A stretch of 64,000 nucleotides of DNA from Flavobacterium luteum (GCF_008806775.1 NZ_WAEM01000002.1:1-64000), one strand, 5' to 3'. Shown: positions 38,948 to 50,600, counted from the stretch's first letter. Numbers and translations are program-made. The notes: generated by a model from the sequence alone, not told the origin.

Positions 38948-40537
38948 ATGAGCTTTTTACAAGAAATACAACGTCGACGAACCTTCGGAATTATATCACA
39001 TCCCGATGCTGGAAAAACCACACTAACTGAAAAACTATTGCTTTTCGGTGGAGCTATTCAGGAAGCAGGTGCCGTAAAAAACAACAAAATAAAAAAAGGT
39101 GCCACTTCTGATTTTATGGAGATTGAGCGCCAAAGAGGTATTTCGGTTTCTACATCTGTCTTGGCTTTTAATTACAAAGGCAAAAAAATAAACATTCTTG
39201 ATACACCAGGTCATAAAGATTTTGCCGAAGATACTTTCAGAACACTAACAGCTGTAGATAGTGTTATTGTGGTTATTGATGTTGCTAAAGGTGTCGAGGA
39301 ACAAACTGAGAAGCTAGTTGCAGTATGCCGAATGAGAAAAATTCCTATTATTGTATTTATTAATAAATTAGATCGTGAAGGAAAAGATGCTTTCGATTTG
39401 ATGGATGAAGTAGAACAAAAATTAGGATTAACAGTTACTCCTTTGAGCTTTCCTATTGGAATGGGGTATGATTTTCAAGGCATTTATAATCTTTGGGAAC
39501 AAAACATTAACTTATTTAGCGGTGATAGCCGAAAAAACATTGAAGAAACGATAGCATTTTCTGACGTAAAAAGTCCTGAATTAGATAAAATCATTGGAGA
39601 AAAACCAGCAAGTAGATTACGAGAAGAATTAGAATTAATTGACGAAGTCTATCCAAAATTTGATAGACAAGAGTATTTAGACGGAAAAATGCAACCTGTG
39701 TTTTTCGGTTCGGCATTGAATAATTTTGGAGTTAGAGAATTATTGGATTGTTTTGTGGCAATTGCGCCATCGCCAAGACCAAAAGATTCTGAGACTCGAT
39801 TGGTAGATCCTAAAGAAGAAAAAATGTCTGGTTTTGTTTTTAAAATCCATGCTAATATGGATCCAAAACACAGAGATAGGCTGGCCTTTATTAAAATTGT
39901 TTCAGGAACTTTCGAACGAAATAAACCCTATTTACACGTTAGACAGAATAAAAATTTAAAATTTTCGAGTCCAAATGCTTTCTTTGCAGAGAAAAAAGAA
40001 ATTGTAGACATTTCCTATCCAGGAGATATTGTTGGCTTACACGATACTGGTAATTTTAAAATAGGTGATACTTTAACTGAGGGAGAAGTGATGAGTTTTA
40101 AAGGAATCCCGAGTTTTTCTCCAGAGCATTTTAGATATATCAACAATGCCGATCCCATGAAATCGAAACAGCTCGACAAAGGAATAGACCAATTAATGGA
40201 TGAAGGTGTTGCGCAATTATTCACCCTCGAAATGAATAATCGTAAAATTATAGGGACTGTAGGAGCGCTCCAATATGAAGTGATACAATACCGACTAGAA
40301 CATGAATATGGTGCGAAATGCACCTATGAAAATTTTCCAGTTCATAAAGCGTGTTGGGTTAAACCAAATGACCCAAAGAGTGAAGAATTTAAAGAATTTA
40401 GACGTATTAAACAAAAGTTCCTAGCACATGACAAATACAAACAATTGGTTTTTTTAGCCGATTCTGATTTTACCATTCAAATGACTCAAAATAAATATCC
40501 TAATGTAAAGCTGTTTTTTACTTCAGAATTTGATTAA
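38948..40537 (+). CDS. prfC: Peptide chain release factor 3
   Basis: 529 residues from ATG 38948 (MSFLQEIQRRRTFGII). The in-frame ATG at 38882 would add 22 non-conserved residues and lies upstream of the predicted transcription start. GTPase motifs: G1 SHPDAGKTT (17-25), G3 DTPGHKDF, G4 NKLD. RF3-specific C-terminal domains follow. It recycles RF1/RF2 after peptide release. Monocistronic. Confidence 0.96.
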   Translation: MSFLQEIQRRRTFGIISHPDAGKTTLTEKLLLFGGAIQEAGAVKNNKIKKGATSDFMEIERQRGISVSTSVLAFNYKGKKINILDTPGHKDFAEDTFRTLTAVDSVIVVIDVAKGVEEQTEKLVAVCRMRKIPIIVFINKLDREGKDAFDLMDEVEQKLGLTVTPLSFPIGMGYDFQGIYNLWEQNINLFSGDSRKNIEETIAFSDVKSPELDKIIGEKPASRLREELELIDEVYPKFDRQEYLDGKMQPVFFGSALNNFGVRELLDCFVAIAPSPRPKDSETRLVDPKEEKMSGFVFKIHANMDPKHRDRLAFIKIVSGTFERNKPYLHVRQNKNLKFSSPNAFFAEKKEIVDISYPGDIVGLHDTGNFKIGDTLTEGEVMSFKGIPSFSPEHFRYINNADPMKSKQLDKGIDQLMDEGVAQLFTLEMNNRKIIGTVGALQYEVIQYRLEHEYGAKCTYENFPVHKACWVKPNDPKSEEFKEFRRIKQKFLAHDKYKQLVFLADSDFTIQMTQNKYPNVKLFFTSEFD

Positions 40538-40629
40538 TTTGAAATTAACGTTGTTGTTGTTATTTTTATAAAATAATGTCAATTTTAAAATTTTTAAAAA
40601 AGAGAAATGATTTTTAAAAATTTGATTCG

Positions 40630-40637
40630 TATATTTG
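40630..40637 (+). promoter_or_regulatory. Candidate -7 box for the small secreted protein
   Basis: TATATTTG matches TAnnTTTG, 17 nt before the ATG at 40655. Confidence 0.5.
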
Positions 40638-40654
40638 CACAAATTTAAATAAAA

Positions 40655-40864
40655 ATGAAAAATAATTTTTTTAAGTTATTCATACTTTCCTTTTTTTTAT
40701 TGACTGATATTATGTTATTTGCTCAAGGACAAGATCAACCAGGAGGTGGATTAGAAGGCAGTGACCCACCATCTGCTCAAATAAATGCTAAATTAATTTG
40801 GCTTGGGATTGTGGCAATATTGTTTGCTTTTTATTCCTACAAGAGAAGACTTTCAAAAATATAA
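40655..40864 (+). CDS. 69-residue secreted protein with C-terminal anchor (PID-CTERM-like)
   Basis: The N-terminal signal peptide (FKLFILSFFLLTDIMLFAQ) is followed by a short Gly/Gln/Asp/Pro-rich mature part (GQDQPGGGLEGSDPPSA), then one hydrophobic helix and a basic tail (KRRLSKI). The layout Pro-x-Ile-Asn then helix then Lys/Arg resembles the small PID-CTERM-type anchored proteins common in this family; the usual Ile-Asp is Ile-Asn here. It has its own promoter and terminator and lies beside two giant T9SS cargo genes. Function unknown. Confidence 0.75.
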   Translation: MKNNFFKLFILSFFLLTDIMLFAQGQDQPGGGLEGSDPPSAQINAKLIWLGIVAILFAFYSYKRRLSKI

Positions 40865-40875
40865 TAATATAACGG

Positions 40876-40908
40876 AAAACCAGCTTTAAATAAAGCTGGT
40901 TTTTTGTT
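40876..40908 (+). terminator. Intrinsic terminator of the small secreted protein gene
   Basis: A perfect stem AAAACCAGCTTTA / TAAAGCTGGTTTT with a tiny loop and T-run, 12 bp beyond the stop. The flanking A-run could also let it act leftward for the giant gene ending at 41016, but it lies more than 100 bp beyond that stop. Confidence 0.88.
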
Positions 40909-41015
40909 TTATCTATTTATATTTATCGTAAAATGTTAGTTTAATATCGTTTAGAAAATAATCGATTCTATAGTAAATTACTTAGTATTCTTATACTATA
41001 AGTATCTAAACTCCT

Positions 41016-44000
41016 TTATCTTTTTAATGAAAAATGCGCTTTGAATGATTTTAATACATCATTTTCAAAATAATTAATGGTAAACCAATAGTCACTAGCT
41101 GGAAGTTGTTTGCCGTTATAGTTACCATCCCAACCCTCTCCAAAAGTTGAAAGTTGTTTTAATAGTTTTCCATGACGATCAAAAATATATAATTTAGCAT
41201 TAGATTGATCACTAAGATCTATTACATTCCATGTATCATTATAACCATCACCATTAGGTGTAAAAAATTTAGGGTAGCTAATTACTCGAGCAGGAGTACT
41301 TAAATCTGTACAACCTATTGCATCTGTAACTCTAATTATATGTGAACCTCCTTTTACCTGAGTAAATTCATTAAAATCTTGTAACGGCCCAAAATCCATC
41401 TGATAGAGATAATAGTCAGTTGGCGGGAATACATTAATTATTATAGTCGCATTATCAGTAAAAGCATCACTAACTATTGGAGGGTCTATATAATCAGCTG
41501 GACTAATTTTTGTTATCAAAGCGGTATTTGATTCTGCATAGCAAGTAGTCAATTTGTTTGTAATAGCAACATAATAATCTCCTATTTCGGTGGCTTCATA
41601 ACTACTTGTAGGCGGAAGCAAAGGTGGTATAGGCGGTGGTATAATTACATTATCTTGATGCCAAACAAAATCATAATCGGCATCACTTAAATTAGTATTC
41701 AAAATAAATGAACTTTTAACTGTCCCATCTTTTCGAATACAAAGCAATCCTTCTTCTTGTATCATAGCAACTGGCAAAGGATTAACATTTATAATTACTG
41801 GATTTGGAGAGCCCTCACAGCCGTTTAATATTGGAGTTATTATATATTCAGCGGTACCAAGTACAGTTCCCGCTTGTAGTGTTTGTTCTATTGATGCACC
41901 TGTCCCTTTTATAGCGCCTGATACACCTGTTTGAATTACAGTCCAATTAAAACTTGCTCCAATTGTAGAAGACAAATCTATTTTTGTAGTTTCACCGCTA
42001 CATATAGGGTTTTTAGCAACTACTGGTGTACTGTCTGGCAATGGATCAACCGTAATTGTTACATCAATTGCAGTGCCCAGACAACCATTACTATCAGGAG
42101 TTATGCTATATACAACACTTCCTTGAGTTAAACCATTAATACTCAATTCCTGCTGTATCAAATTACCATTCCCTGGCAAAGCTCCTAATACATTAGGTGT
42201 CGCATTTACCGTCCACGTATAAGTTGTTCCTACTACACCGCTTGTTAGCGAAATATTTGTATTCGTTCCTGAACAAATAGTGCTTTTTTCAGTATTGACC
42301 TTAACATCAGGAATAGGATTAACGGTTATTTTAACTTCTATCGATGCTCCTTTGCAACCACTATTGTTTGGAGTTATAGAGTAGACTGCCTCTCCTGATT
42401 TATTACTAACTGCTTCTAAATTTGGCTCAATTCGAGTGCCTGTACCAGCTGTAGCTCCTGTAGCATTTGTTTGTACAACATTCCAAGTAAATGTTGTTCC
42501 TGGAATATCACTACCCAAATTAATAAATGTTTTATCTCCTGAACATACCGATTTTGGTCCAGTAGTATTTGTAGCTACCGGCAATTGTATAATAGTAACC
42601 GTCTGGTTTGTTAGAGTTGCACATTCTCCTGAATTTGGTGTAAAGGTATAAGGAGTAGTTTGCAAAGGATTAAAAGGTGGTGACCAAACACCAGTAATAT
42701 TGTTAATTGAAGTTGTTGGCAAAATAATATTGGTTCCCTTACATACAGAACCTATTGTATTAAAAGTAGGAGTTTTAATTGGATTTACGGTAATTGCCCG
42801 TTCTTCTTTTGCGCTAGGGCAAATTCCCGTTGAATTAACAGTGTAAACTATTTTTGTTGAACCTGCAGATACTGCAGTAATTAATCCTGCAGCATCTACT
42901 GTAGCAATTGCAGTATCTAAAGAACTCCATATTCCGCCTACAACTGATGATGAAAATGGGGTAGTTTCCCCAATACAAATACTTTGATTTCCCTTTAAAG
43001 TTCCTGCATTAAGTAAGGCAGTTACTTTTATAGGTAAGGTAGATTCAGCGTCAAGACATCCATTGGTTCCTTTGACTGTATATTTGATTGATGTTGTTCC
43101 TGCTGAAACTCCTGTAACACTTCCAGAAGAAGCGTTTACAGTCGCAATTGCCGAATTTAATGAACTCCAAGTTCCGCCTATAACAGTTGAAGTAAATAAA
43201 ACGGATTGGCCCTGACATACATCAGGTCCTCCAATTAGTGATCCTGCATTTGGTGGAGCAGTTACTGTTACCATGTACGGCTTTTTATCTAAAGGACAAA
43301 CTCCTGAACCTGTAACAGTATATTCTATTGTCGCTGTTCCTGGCGATACTCCAGTAACTATGCCAGAAGCATTGACTGTTGCAATTGTTGGATTCAATGA
43401 AGTCCAAATCCCTCCTGAAACTGTTGATGTTAGAGTTGTCGTTCCAGTACCACAAATATTTTTATTTCCGGATATTACCCCTGCATCATTCAATGCAGTA
43501 ACTTTTATTAGTAAAGTTGGCTCTGCATCAAGACATCCATTGGTTCCTTTTACTGTATATTTGATTGATGTAGTTCCCGCAGAAACTCCTATAACACTTC
43601 CAGAAGAAGCGTTTACAGTTGCAATTGCCGAATTTAAAGAACTCCAAGTCCCACCTAAAACTGTTGATGTAAATAAAACGGATTGACCTTGACATAAATC
43701 GGGTCCTCCAACTAGCGATCCTGCATTTGGCGGAGCGGTTACTGTTACTTGATAAGGCTCTATATCAGGAGAACACACTCCTGAACCCGTAACTTTATAT
43801 TCTATTGTAGCTGTTCCCGCCGATACTCCAGTTACTATGCCTGTAGCATTTACTGTTGCAATTGCTGGATTCAATGAAGTCCAAGTCCCTCCTGAAACTG
43901 TTGATGTTAGAGTTGTTGTTCCAGTACCACAAATATTTTTATTTCCAGATATCACTCCTGCATCGTTTAAAGCTGTAACTTTTATTGGTAATGTTGACTC

Positions 44001-47000
44001 AGCATCAAGACATCCATTGGTTCCTTTTACTGTATATTTGATTGATGTAGTTCCCGCAGAAACTCCTGTAACACTTCCAGAAGTTGAATTTACTGTTGCA
44101 ATTGACGAATTTAAAGAACTCCATGTTCCCCCCGATACTGTTGATAAATAAGTAATAGACTGACCCTGGCATACATCAGGACCTCCACTTAACACACCCG
44201 CATTTGGTGGAGTGGTTACTGTTACTATGTACGGCTTTTTATCTGCAGGACACACGCCTGAACCCGTAACTGTATATTCTATAGTCGCTGATCCTGCTGT
44301 TACTCCTGTAACTAACCCTGCAGCATTTACAGTGGCAATTGCTGGATTCAATGAAGTCCAAGTTCCGCCTGAAACTGTTGATGTTAGTGTTGCTGTTCCA
44401 GTACCACAAATATTTTGATTCCCAGATATAATTCCTGCACTATTAAGAGGAACAACTACAACCTGTTTTGAAACCTTTGATGCACAAGGGAATAAAATGG
44501 CATCTGGAGTAAACTCATAAGTTCCAGTTGCAATATTACTAACCGTTGCAGGCAACCAAGATCCTGAAATTCCGTTATTAGAATTTAAAGGTAATACAGG
44601 TGCTGTTGAGTTTACGCAAATGGACTGAGTTGCAAGTAGAGTTGGAAAATCTGCAACTGTAGTTGATATACATTCTAATGGACATGTCTTTGATTGCGGA
44701 ACATAACAGGGTACTCCGGGCACATTTAATATAGTGATCTCAACTGATTGCCCTGGAAGGACTCCAAATACTTCTAATGAAGTTAAGTCTGTTCTTCCGA
44801 AAACAAGAGGCCCCCCCGCAATAGAATAACTATACCCATAATCATTTGTTGAACGACCAGGAACATGATTCCAATCAAAATAAACTGAACTAACTGGATT
44901 TGATGTCGTAACTTGCGTTTTATCACATTCAAAATAAGTAATTTTAGCTCCTGTATCTGCTATAACATTTACCACAATAGCCGCACGTGGTCCTTCACAA
45001 GTGCCTATGGTTTGGCTTACATAATAAGTGACACTACTAACAATTGATGTATTAGGAGTTGGAGCAACTGAAGAAACTGTTCCACCTGTAGCATTAGTAC
45101 CATACCAATTTAAAGTAGCTCCAGAATCTGGTGTTGCTGTTAATGCAGTTGCTGTACTATTTAAACAATATTCTACAGGCGTTTTTACTGTAGGCTTAGG
45201 TATTGCTCCATTTGAAGTAATTGTCGCTTTAATTTCAACTCTTGGACTGCTTGTGCAAGAACCAGAAGTAACCTCCACCCAATAGCTGGTAGTTACGGTG
45301 ATATTTGGTGTTGTAAACGATGTTCCAGTAGCAATTGCTGTACCTCCAGTAGCGGATACATACCAACTAATTGTTCCTGAAGTAGTTGTCGCTCCTAAAG
45401 ATACGGTTCCAGAACCACATCTACTATTTGGAATTGGTGTTACTGTAGGAATTGGATTCACCGTTAATGTAATCGTAAATGTACTTGTACAACCTCCTGA
45501 ATTTGCAGTTATGGTATAAGTTGCCGTTGCAACTGCACTAGTAGTATTGGTTAGAATTTGTGAAATACTTGTTTGTGGAGTTGTTTGTGCACTTCCACCC
45601 GTAATAGCTGCGGATGGTGCAATAACTGGTGCTGTCCAAGTATAAGTAGTACCTGCAGGAACAACATCTGGCAAAGTATTGGAAGGGGTTACTGTAAAAG
45701 CTGTACCGCTACAAATAGGTACTTGTTTATTTGCTATCACTGGCCCACCTGAACCAATACTATTTATTATTACAGCATTTGAAGCCGTGTAACAAGTAGC
45801 TGTATTTTCTCTAACCTGACAATAGTATTGATACCCTTCTAATCCGGTTACAGAAGAAATAGTTAAAGTCGCTGTAGTAGCACCCGTATAAATTCCTCCA
45901 GTGGTTAAGGCGGTCCAAGTTATACTATTAGGTGCAAGTTCATACCATCTATATGCTAACGCATTCAATCCAGGAAATCCTTCGGTACCCGCAACGGTAA
46001 AAGTTACGCTGGTGCAAGAAGGAGAGAATACGGGTTGTAATGTAACAACTGGTGGCTTTTTTGTTGGTGGAGTATAGGGAAAAATTCCCAAGTCTGTGCA
46101 ACTCTCACTAATTGTCGTTGTCCAGTCTGCACTTGAAAATATAGCCTTAGGGCCAGTAGCATTTACATCTCTTTGTATAGAATACCCTTTATATGTGGGA
46201 CACTCAATAACATCTACTACTACTCCGTTTTTAGTTAATTTTATTTGATCCCCGTCATTTATACCAGCACCAGACTCTGTAAAACCAAATACTTTTGTAC
46301 ATGAAGTACCAGAATCCCCTAAATTTATTAAAAATATGCCTCCAGCAGGAATAATTCCACTTAGCACTACTGTTCTTGTTGGAGCTAGATCTCCTATTGT
46401 TCCATATCTTTCTAAGACATAATTTGATGCAGTTAAATCGATTGGAGAAGATGTTGGGTTGTACAACTCCATATGCCAAACGTTTTGCGAAGCAGAGTCA
46501 TATACTTCAGTAACAATTAAATCACTAAAACTTCCTGAACCTCCCACACCGTCACAACTAGTTCGATCCTCTTTTAATATCGTAAATGGTGTTGAAACTG
46601 AACAGGCTGACGTATTTGTAACTATTAAATTTCCAGTTGTTGCTCCAGCAGGAACTACAACAACCATTTGTGTTGCAGTAGTAGAAACTACAGTTGCTGC
46701 TAAACCATTAAAAGTTGCCGTTGCTCCAGATAAATTTCCTGTACTTGCATTTATGATAACAGTTGTGCCTACAGGTCCTGAAGTTGGGAAAACACTTGCT
46801 ATAGTAGGCGATATGCATCCTTTTACTTTAAAATCATCAACAACCCATCGCTCGCTGGCACTATTATTTTTTAAGGTAATCCTAAATCGCAAAGTGGCAG
46901 TTGCTGGCAATCCAATTATTGTTAGAGTGGAATAGCCATCCGTTGTTCGAGCACTACCTCCAGACGGAGAAAAACTATCGGGAAAAGCATCACCGTCATA

Positions 47001-47480
47001 GGAAGTTGATGCATTTCCTGTTCCTCCAGCATAGGACCAATATGCATTTGTGGTTCCTGTTACCTCTAATGTTTCGAACCAATTTGTTCCCCCATCAGGG
47101 CTAACCTCAACAATAAGGTTATCAGTTGCGTCAAGACCATTTCCTGATCCTATAGAAAAAGCGGCTAATCTCAAGGTCATAGTTATAGCCGAATATCCAA
47201 CTGTATTTATATTTGCATTAGAAGTTAAAGTCGCAGTACCATTTGATACTCCACGCGAGTGTGTACCTTCCGAAAAAAAAGGAGAACTTGCAGGCAAATC
47301 TCCGCCAGCAGAATTTCCTGTATAAAAATTCCCCGTACCTAAAGTGAATAAGGTTGAGGAATTGTTTAAACCATCGGAAGCGATTATAACTTGACCCCAA
47401 CTAAATGTTGTGAACATAAAAGCTATAAGGATAAATTTTATTTTAAAAATTGTATGGATATCAACTTTTGTATTATTCAT
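41016..47480 (-). CDS. Giant T9SS type B sorted surface protein
   Basis: 2154 residues. A signal peptide ends near TTFSWGQ. Then: a beta-sandwich module (about 30-218) with WVVDDFKVKG at its end; an IPT/TIG domain (about 220-305); a lamin-tail (LTD) domain (about 310-460, DLIVTEVYDSASQNVWHMELYNP); a run of CHU-type Ig and PKD-like domains; alternating BIG2-like domains (about 1007-1563) built from a 159-residue double unit; four more PKD-like domains; and a C-terminal gliding-motility-associated CHU_C/type B sorting domain (about 2070-2154, FFTPNGDGYNDTW, YIFDRHGKLL, GWDGNYNGKQLPASDYWF). It is exported by T9SS and probably held on the surface or released. Adhesion is a reasonable inference; no enzyme domain is seen. 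Confidence 0.92.
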   Translation of the reverse strand: MNNTKVDIHTIFKIKFILIAFMFTTFSWGQVIIASDGLNNSSTLFTLGTGNFYTGNSAGGDLPASSPFFSEGTHSRGVSNGTATLTSNANINTVGYSAITMTLRLAAFSIGSGNGLDATDNLIVEVSPDGGTNWFETLEVTGTTNAYWSYAGGTGNASTSYDGDAFPDSFSPSGGSARTTDGYSTLTIIGLPATATLRFRITLKNNSASERWVVDDFKVKGCISPTIASVFPTSGPVGTTVIINASTGNLSGATATFNGLAATVVSTTATQMVVVVPAGATTGNLIVTNTSACSVSTPFTILKEDRTSCDGVGGSGSFSDLIVTEVYDSASQNVWHMELYNPTSSPIDLTASNYVLERYGTIGDLAPTRTVVLSGIIPAGGIFLINLGDSGTSCTKVFGFTESGAGINDGDQIKLTKNGVVVDVIECPTYKGYSIQRDVNATGPKAIFSSADWTTTISESCTDLGIFPYTPPTKKPPVVTLQPVFSPSCTSVTFTVAGTEGFPGLNALAYRWYELAPNSITWTALTTGGIYTGATTATLTISSVTGLEGYQYYCQVRENTATCYTASNAVIINSIGSGGPVIANKQVPICSGTAFTVTPSNTLPDVVPAGTTYTWTAPVIAPSAAITGGSAQTTPQTSISQILTNTTSAVATATYTITANSGGCTSTFTITLTVNPIPTVTPIPNSRCGSGTVSLGATTTSGTISWYVSATGGTAIATGTSFTTPNITVTTSYWVEVTSGSCTSSPRVEIKATITSNGAIPKPTVKTPVEYCLNSTATALTATPDSGATLNWYGTNATGGTVSSVAPTPNTSIVSSVTYYVSQTIGTCEGPRAAIVVNVIADTGAKITYFECDKTQVTTSNPVSSVYFDWNHVPGRSTNDYGYSYSIAGGPLVFGRTDLTSLEVFGVLPGQSVEITILNVPGVPCYVPQSKTCPLECISTTVADFPTLLATQSICVNSTAPVLPLNSNNGISGSWLPATVSNIATGTYEFTPDAILFPCASKVSKQVVVVPLNSAGIISGNQNICGTGTATLTSTVSGGTWTSLNPAIATVNAAGLVTGVTAGSATIEYTVTGSGVCPADKKPYIVTVTTPPNAGVLSGGPDVCQGQSITYLSTVSGGTWSSLNSSIATVNSTSGSVTGVSAGTTSIKYTVKGTNGCLDAESTLPIKVTALNDAGVISGNKNICGTGTTTLTSTVSGGTWTSLNPAIATVNATGIVTGVSAGTATIEYKVTGSGVCSPDIEPYQVTVTAPPNAGSLVGGPDLCQGQSVLFTSTVLGGTWSSLNSAIATVNASSGSVIGVSAGTTSIKYTVKGTNGCLDAEPTLLIKVTALNDAGVISGNKNICGTGTTTLTSTVSGGIWTSLNPTIATVNASGIVTGVSPGTATIEYTVTGSGVCPLDKKPYMVTVTAPPNAGSLIGGPDVCQGQSVLFTSTVIGGTWSSLNSAIATVNASSGSVTGVSAGTTSIKYTVKGTNGCLDAESTLPIKVTALLNAGTLKGNQSICIGETTPFSSSVVGGIWSSLDTAIATVDAAGLITAVSAGSTKIVYTVNSTGICPSAKEERAITVNPIKTPTFNTIGSVCKGTNIILPTTSINNITGVWSPPFNPLQTTPYTFTPNSGECATLTNQTVTIIQLPVATNTTGPKSVCSGDKTFINLGSDIPGTTFTWNVVQTNATGATAGTGTRIEPNLEAVSNKSGEAVYSITPNNSGCKGASIEVKITVNPIPDVKVNTEKSTICSGTNTNISLTSGVVGTTYTWTVNATPNVLGALPGNGNLIQQELSINGLTQGSVVYSITPDSNGCLGTAIDVTITVDPLPDSTPVVAKNPICSGETTKIDLSSTIGASFNWTVIQTGVSGAIKGTGASIEQTLQAGTVLGTAEYIITPILNGCEGSPNPVIINVNPLPVAMIQEEGLLCIRKDGTVKSSFILNTNLSDADYDFVWHQDNVIIPPPIPPLLPPTSSYEATEIGDYYVAITNKLTTCYAESNTALITKISPADYIDPPIVSDAFTDNATIIINVFPPTDYYLYQMDFGPLQDFNEFTQVKGGSHIIRVTDAIGCTDLSTPARVISYPKFFTPNGDGYNDTWNVIDLSDQSNAKLYIFDRHGKLLKQLSTFGEGWDGNYNGKQLPASDYWFTINYFENDVLKSFKAHFSLKR
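42994..44460 (-). repeat. 477-bp tandem coding repeats (alternating BIG2-like domain pairs)
   Basis: The anchor GTTCCAGTACCACAAATATT occurs at 43441, 43918 and 44395, exactly 477 bp apart. Each unit encodes two related Ig-like domains (A: GNKNICGTGTTTLTSTVSGG..., B: GGPDVCQGQSVLFTSTV...). Three A-B units are near-identical, followed by one diverged A-type domain. Confidence 0.93.
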
Positions 47481-47687
47481 AATTCATTATAATTTATATG
47501 GCATATATTAATAGAATCTATATACTAGATGTTTGGAAATTGATTCTAATCCCATTTTACCATTTTAAAAACTATCTAAACTTTAGGGTTAAAATTTAAA
47601 TCATTTATTCATTTACATAAAATAAACTTCAAATTGTAGTAAATACAATTTAGTTATTTTATAGAAAACAAATATAAGGGTATTTTA

Positions 47688-50600
47688 TTATCTATTAATA
47701 TAAACCCACCCAGTTATAGGAGTATTTCCTTCTTCTTCTATGACATAGTAGTATGTAGCGTCTGGCAACTCTTGTCCACCATCGCTTTTTCCGTCCCATT
47801 CCTTTTTGTAGTTGGTTTTACTGTATACTTTTACACCATAACGGTTAAAAATTTCTAGTTTCTTAACAATAAGATTACTCAAATCGAAATACTCATTCGA
47901 CTCATCTCCATTTGGTGAAATCCCTTTGGGGATATCACAATAAAAAGAAGTAACATTTTTAGTAGCCTCGGCTGTACAGCCTGAATTATTAATTTCGACA
48001 GTATAGGAGCCAAGTATTTTTACTGATAATTTATTCTTAGTTTCTAGTAATGGACTAGTTCCTTGAGACCATTTATAGGTTACACCACTACTTGGAAATG
48101 CTTCCAAAGTATATTCTTTACCTATACAACGTCCAGAAACAGTGACTACAGGTGTTGTGCTAATTGTCACCAATCGTTGCTCAGTTGCTACATTAGTACA
48201 ACCGCCTGTTCCTGCTACAGTATAAGTCATTGTAGCAGTTCCGCTAGAAACTACTGTAATTTCTCCACTAGTGGCGTCTATAGTTGCTGCTGAATTGTCT
48301 GATGACGACCAAATACCTCCTGATACAGTTGAAGAAAAAGTAGTTTTACCGTTTGAACAAATTACTGAATCACCACTTATAATTCCAGCATTAGGAGGAG
48401 TTGAAACAATAACTATATCTGTATTAGCTACAGTCACACTACAAGAACTCAAACTTATTTGACTTAGAAGAATTGTTATGTCTGAGGCAACTTGATTGAC
48501 TACTACTTGAGCGTTTCCTGATGCATTTAAAACAACAGTTTGTGCAGGCTCTGTATTTATACTATAAGAAACTGTTGCCCCAGATGTGCCATTTATCGTA
48601 AAAACAGCATTCGATCCTGAGCATATTGGAGAAGTTCCTTTCGACAAACTTGTAATTACTGGTAAAACTGCTGTGTTACCAACGGTTATTGTTTTAGTTG
48701 CATTGCATAAAGAAACCAAATCAGTAACTAATACATTGTAAGATCCTGGACAAAGTTCGGTTGCGGTTGCGGAGGTTTGTGCTAAAGTATCGTTCCATAA
48801 ATAAGAATACGAACCCGAACCAGTTGGAGTTAAAGTTGCAGAACCGTTACAAGGAACTGTTACACTCTGACAAACTGAATTATCTGTTTTTGAAATTGAA
48901 GCAATCAATTCTGGGTTAATTAAAACGATAGGCGTGTTGTTTGTATAACTACCACAAGTTGCTTTTACTACAAAATTAGAATAGCTACCTGCATTTAAAC
49001 CTGAAATAACTATTACTCCACTAGCATCTGAGGAAATTGTAATTGGTCCTTCAGCTACAGCATCATCATTGTATGAAACTTCATAACTTGTACTGGCTAA
49101 CAAAGCTGAAATGGAAATTGTCCCTTCACTACCCGAACATGTCGAGGGATTGGTACTCGTATATTGCGGAGCTCCCTGAATAGAAAATGAAGATCTATAA
49201 TTTAGTCCGTTGTTATTAATTAGCTTCGTATCATCGCATTGTGAATTAGAATCACCATCGCCATTAACAGAATAATACACTTCTAAAACGTAATTTCCTG
49301 GAGAAAGTGCCGTCATATCTAACAAACCACTAGTAACAGTTTGCCATTTCTGATCTCTGTCATTACAAGGACCTCCACCTTTAAATGAACCCGAATTACA
49401 ATCACTAAAAAAATCTAATATTAAAGGTGTAAAAATACCTGCTGGATCAGTTTGAAGGTGTACATTATAAAACATGGTCGCACCACACACATTGCCCGTA
49501 GGAGCTTTAAATGTTTTAATTTCACCGCCACCAAAAGTTAATGCCCCAGAATTTTGAATGTATGAACCTAGATTAGTAATAAAAGAACCCTCTGGCGAGC
49601 TCGGATTAATTAAATCGACACCTGAACCTGTAATATTATAAAATTGACCACTAGGAAAGTTGCAATTTGCCAACCAACCTGCTGAAGCAAAGACACCAAA
49701 TCCACAACTATCAACAGTTACAGGCAACTTAGTAGTAGTGCCACATTGTCCTGCATTAGGAGTAAAAGTATATTCGGTAGTACCTAAAGCACTTGTATTT
49801 ATAACCGAATTCCAGGTTCCTGAAATAGGAGGAACATTGGTAGAAAAATTTGGTAAAAGTGGTGGAGTTGCATTTTGACAAATAGTAGGAATGGCATCGA
49901 AAGTAGGAATAACTACAGTATTCACAATCGCAGAAACAGGCAACCTTGAAGATGTACAATCGCCTAATTTTGCTTCTAGCCAATATATCTTAGTTTCTGA
50001 TATTGAAGGAGTTGTAAAAACATTTCCCGTTGCCAATGAAGCACCACCACTAGATTGATTATACCAATTAATTGTACCTGAACTTAATGCAGATAATTCT
50101 ACAACTCCCTCTCCGCAACGATTGTTTGGTGTTACAACTAATGTTGGTATTGCATTAATTTTTACAGAAATATTTTGTGGGCTACTACTCAAACCTGTAG
50201 TTGTACTAGTAACAATTAAGCTTGCAGTATAGGTACCCGGATTTGCTGAACTAGAAATAGAAATTGTTAATGGTGATGTAGTTAAATTACCATCAACAAT
50301 ATTTGTAAATCCTGAACTCAAGGCAGCTGTATTCCAAGTAATTGTATACTTGTCAGGATTTTCTGTTACAGTATATGGCATAGTTGTAGTTGTAGAACCA
50401 AAACATATTTCTGAAACAATTCCAGGATTAATAGTAGGAGGTAATGAAAAAGAACAACCATTATTACCATACGCAGATTCGCCTGTACCGTTCCATGAGA
50501 CAAAATTTCCATCCTTATCCGAAGACCATCCATTATCAAAAATTCTGACATTAGAAGAACAATTACTTGAGCCATTTGTAATTTGTAAATATCTATTTGA

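Noticed and set aside
43273-44418. Plus-strand frames of 68-137 residues opposite the giant surface protein
   Set aside because: Repetitive Val/Pro-rich shadows of the 477-bp repeats.
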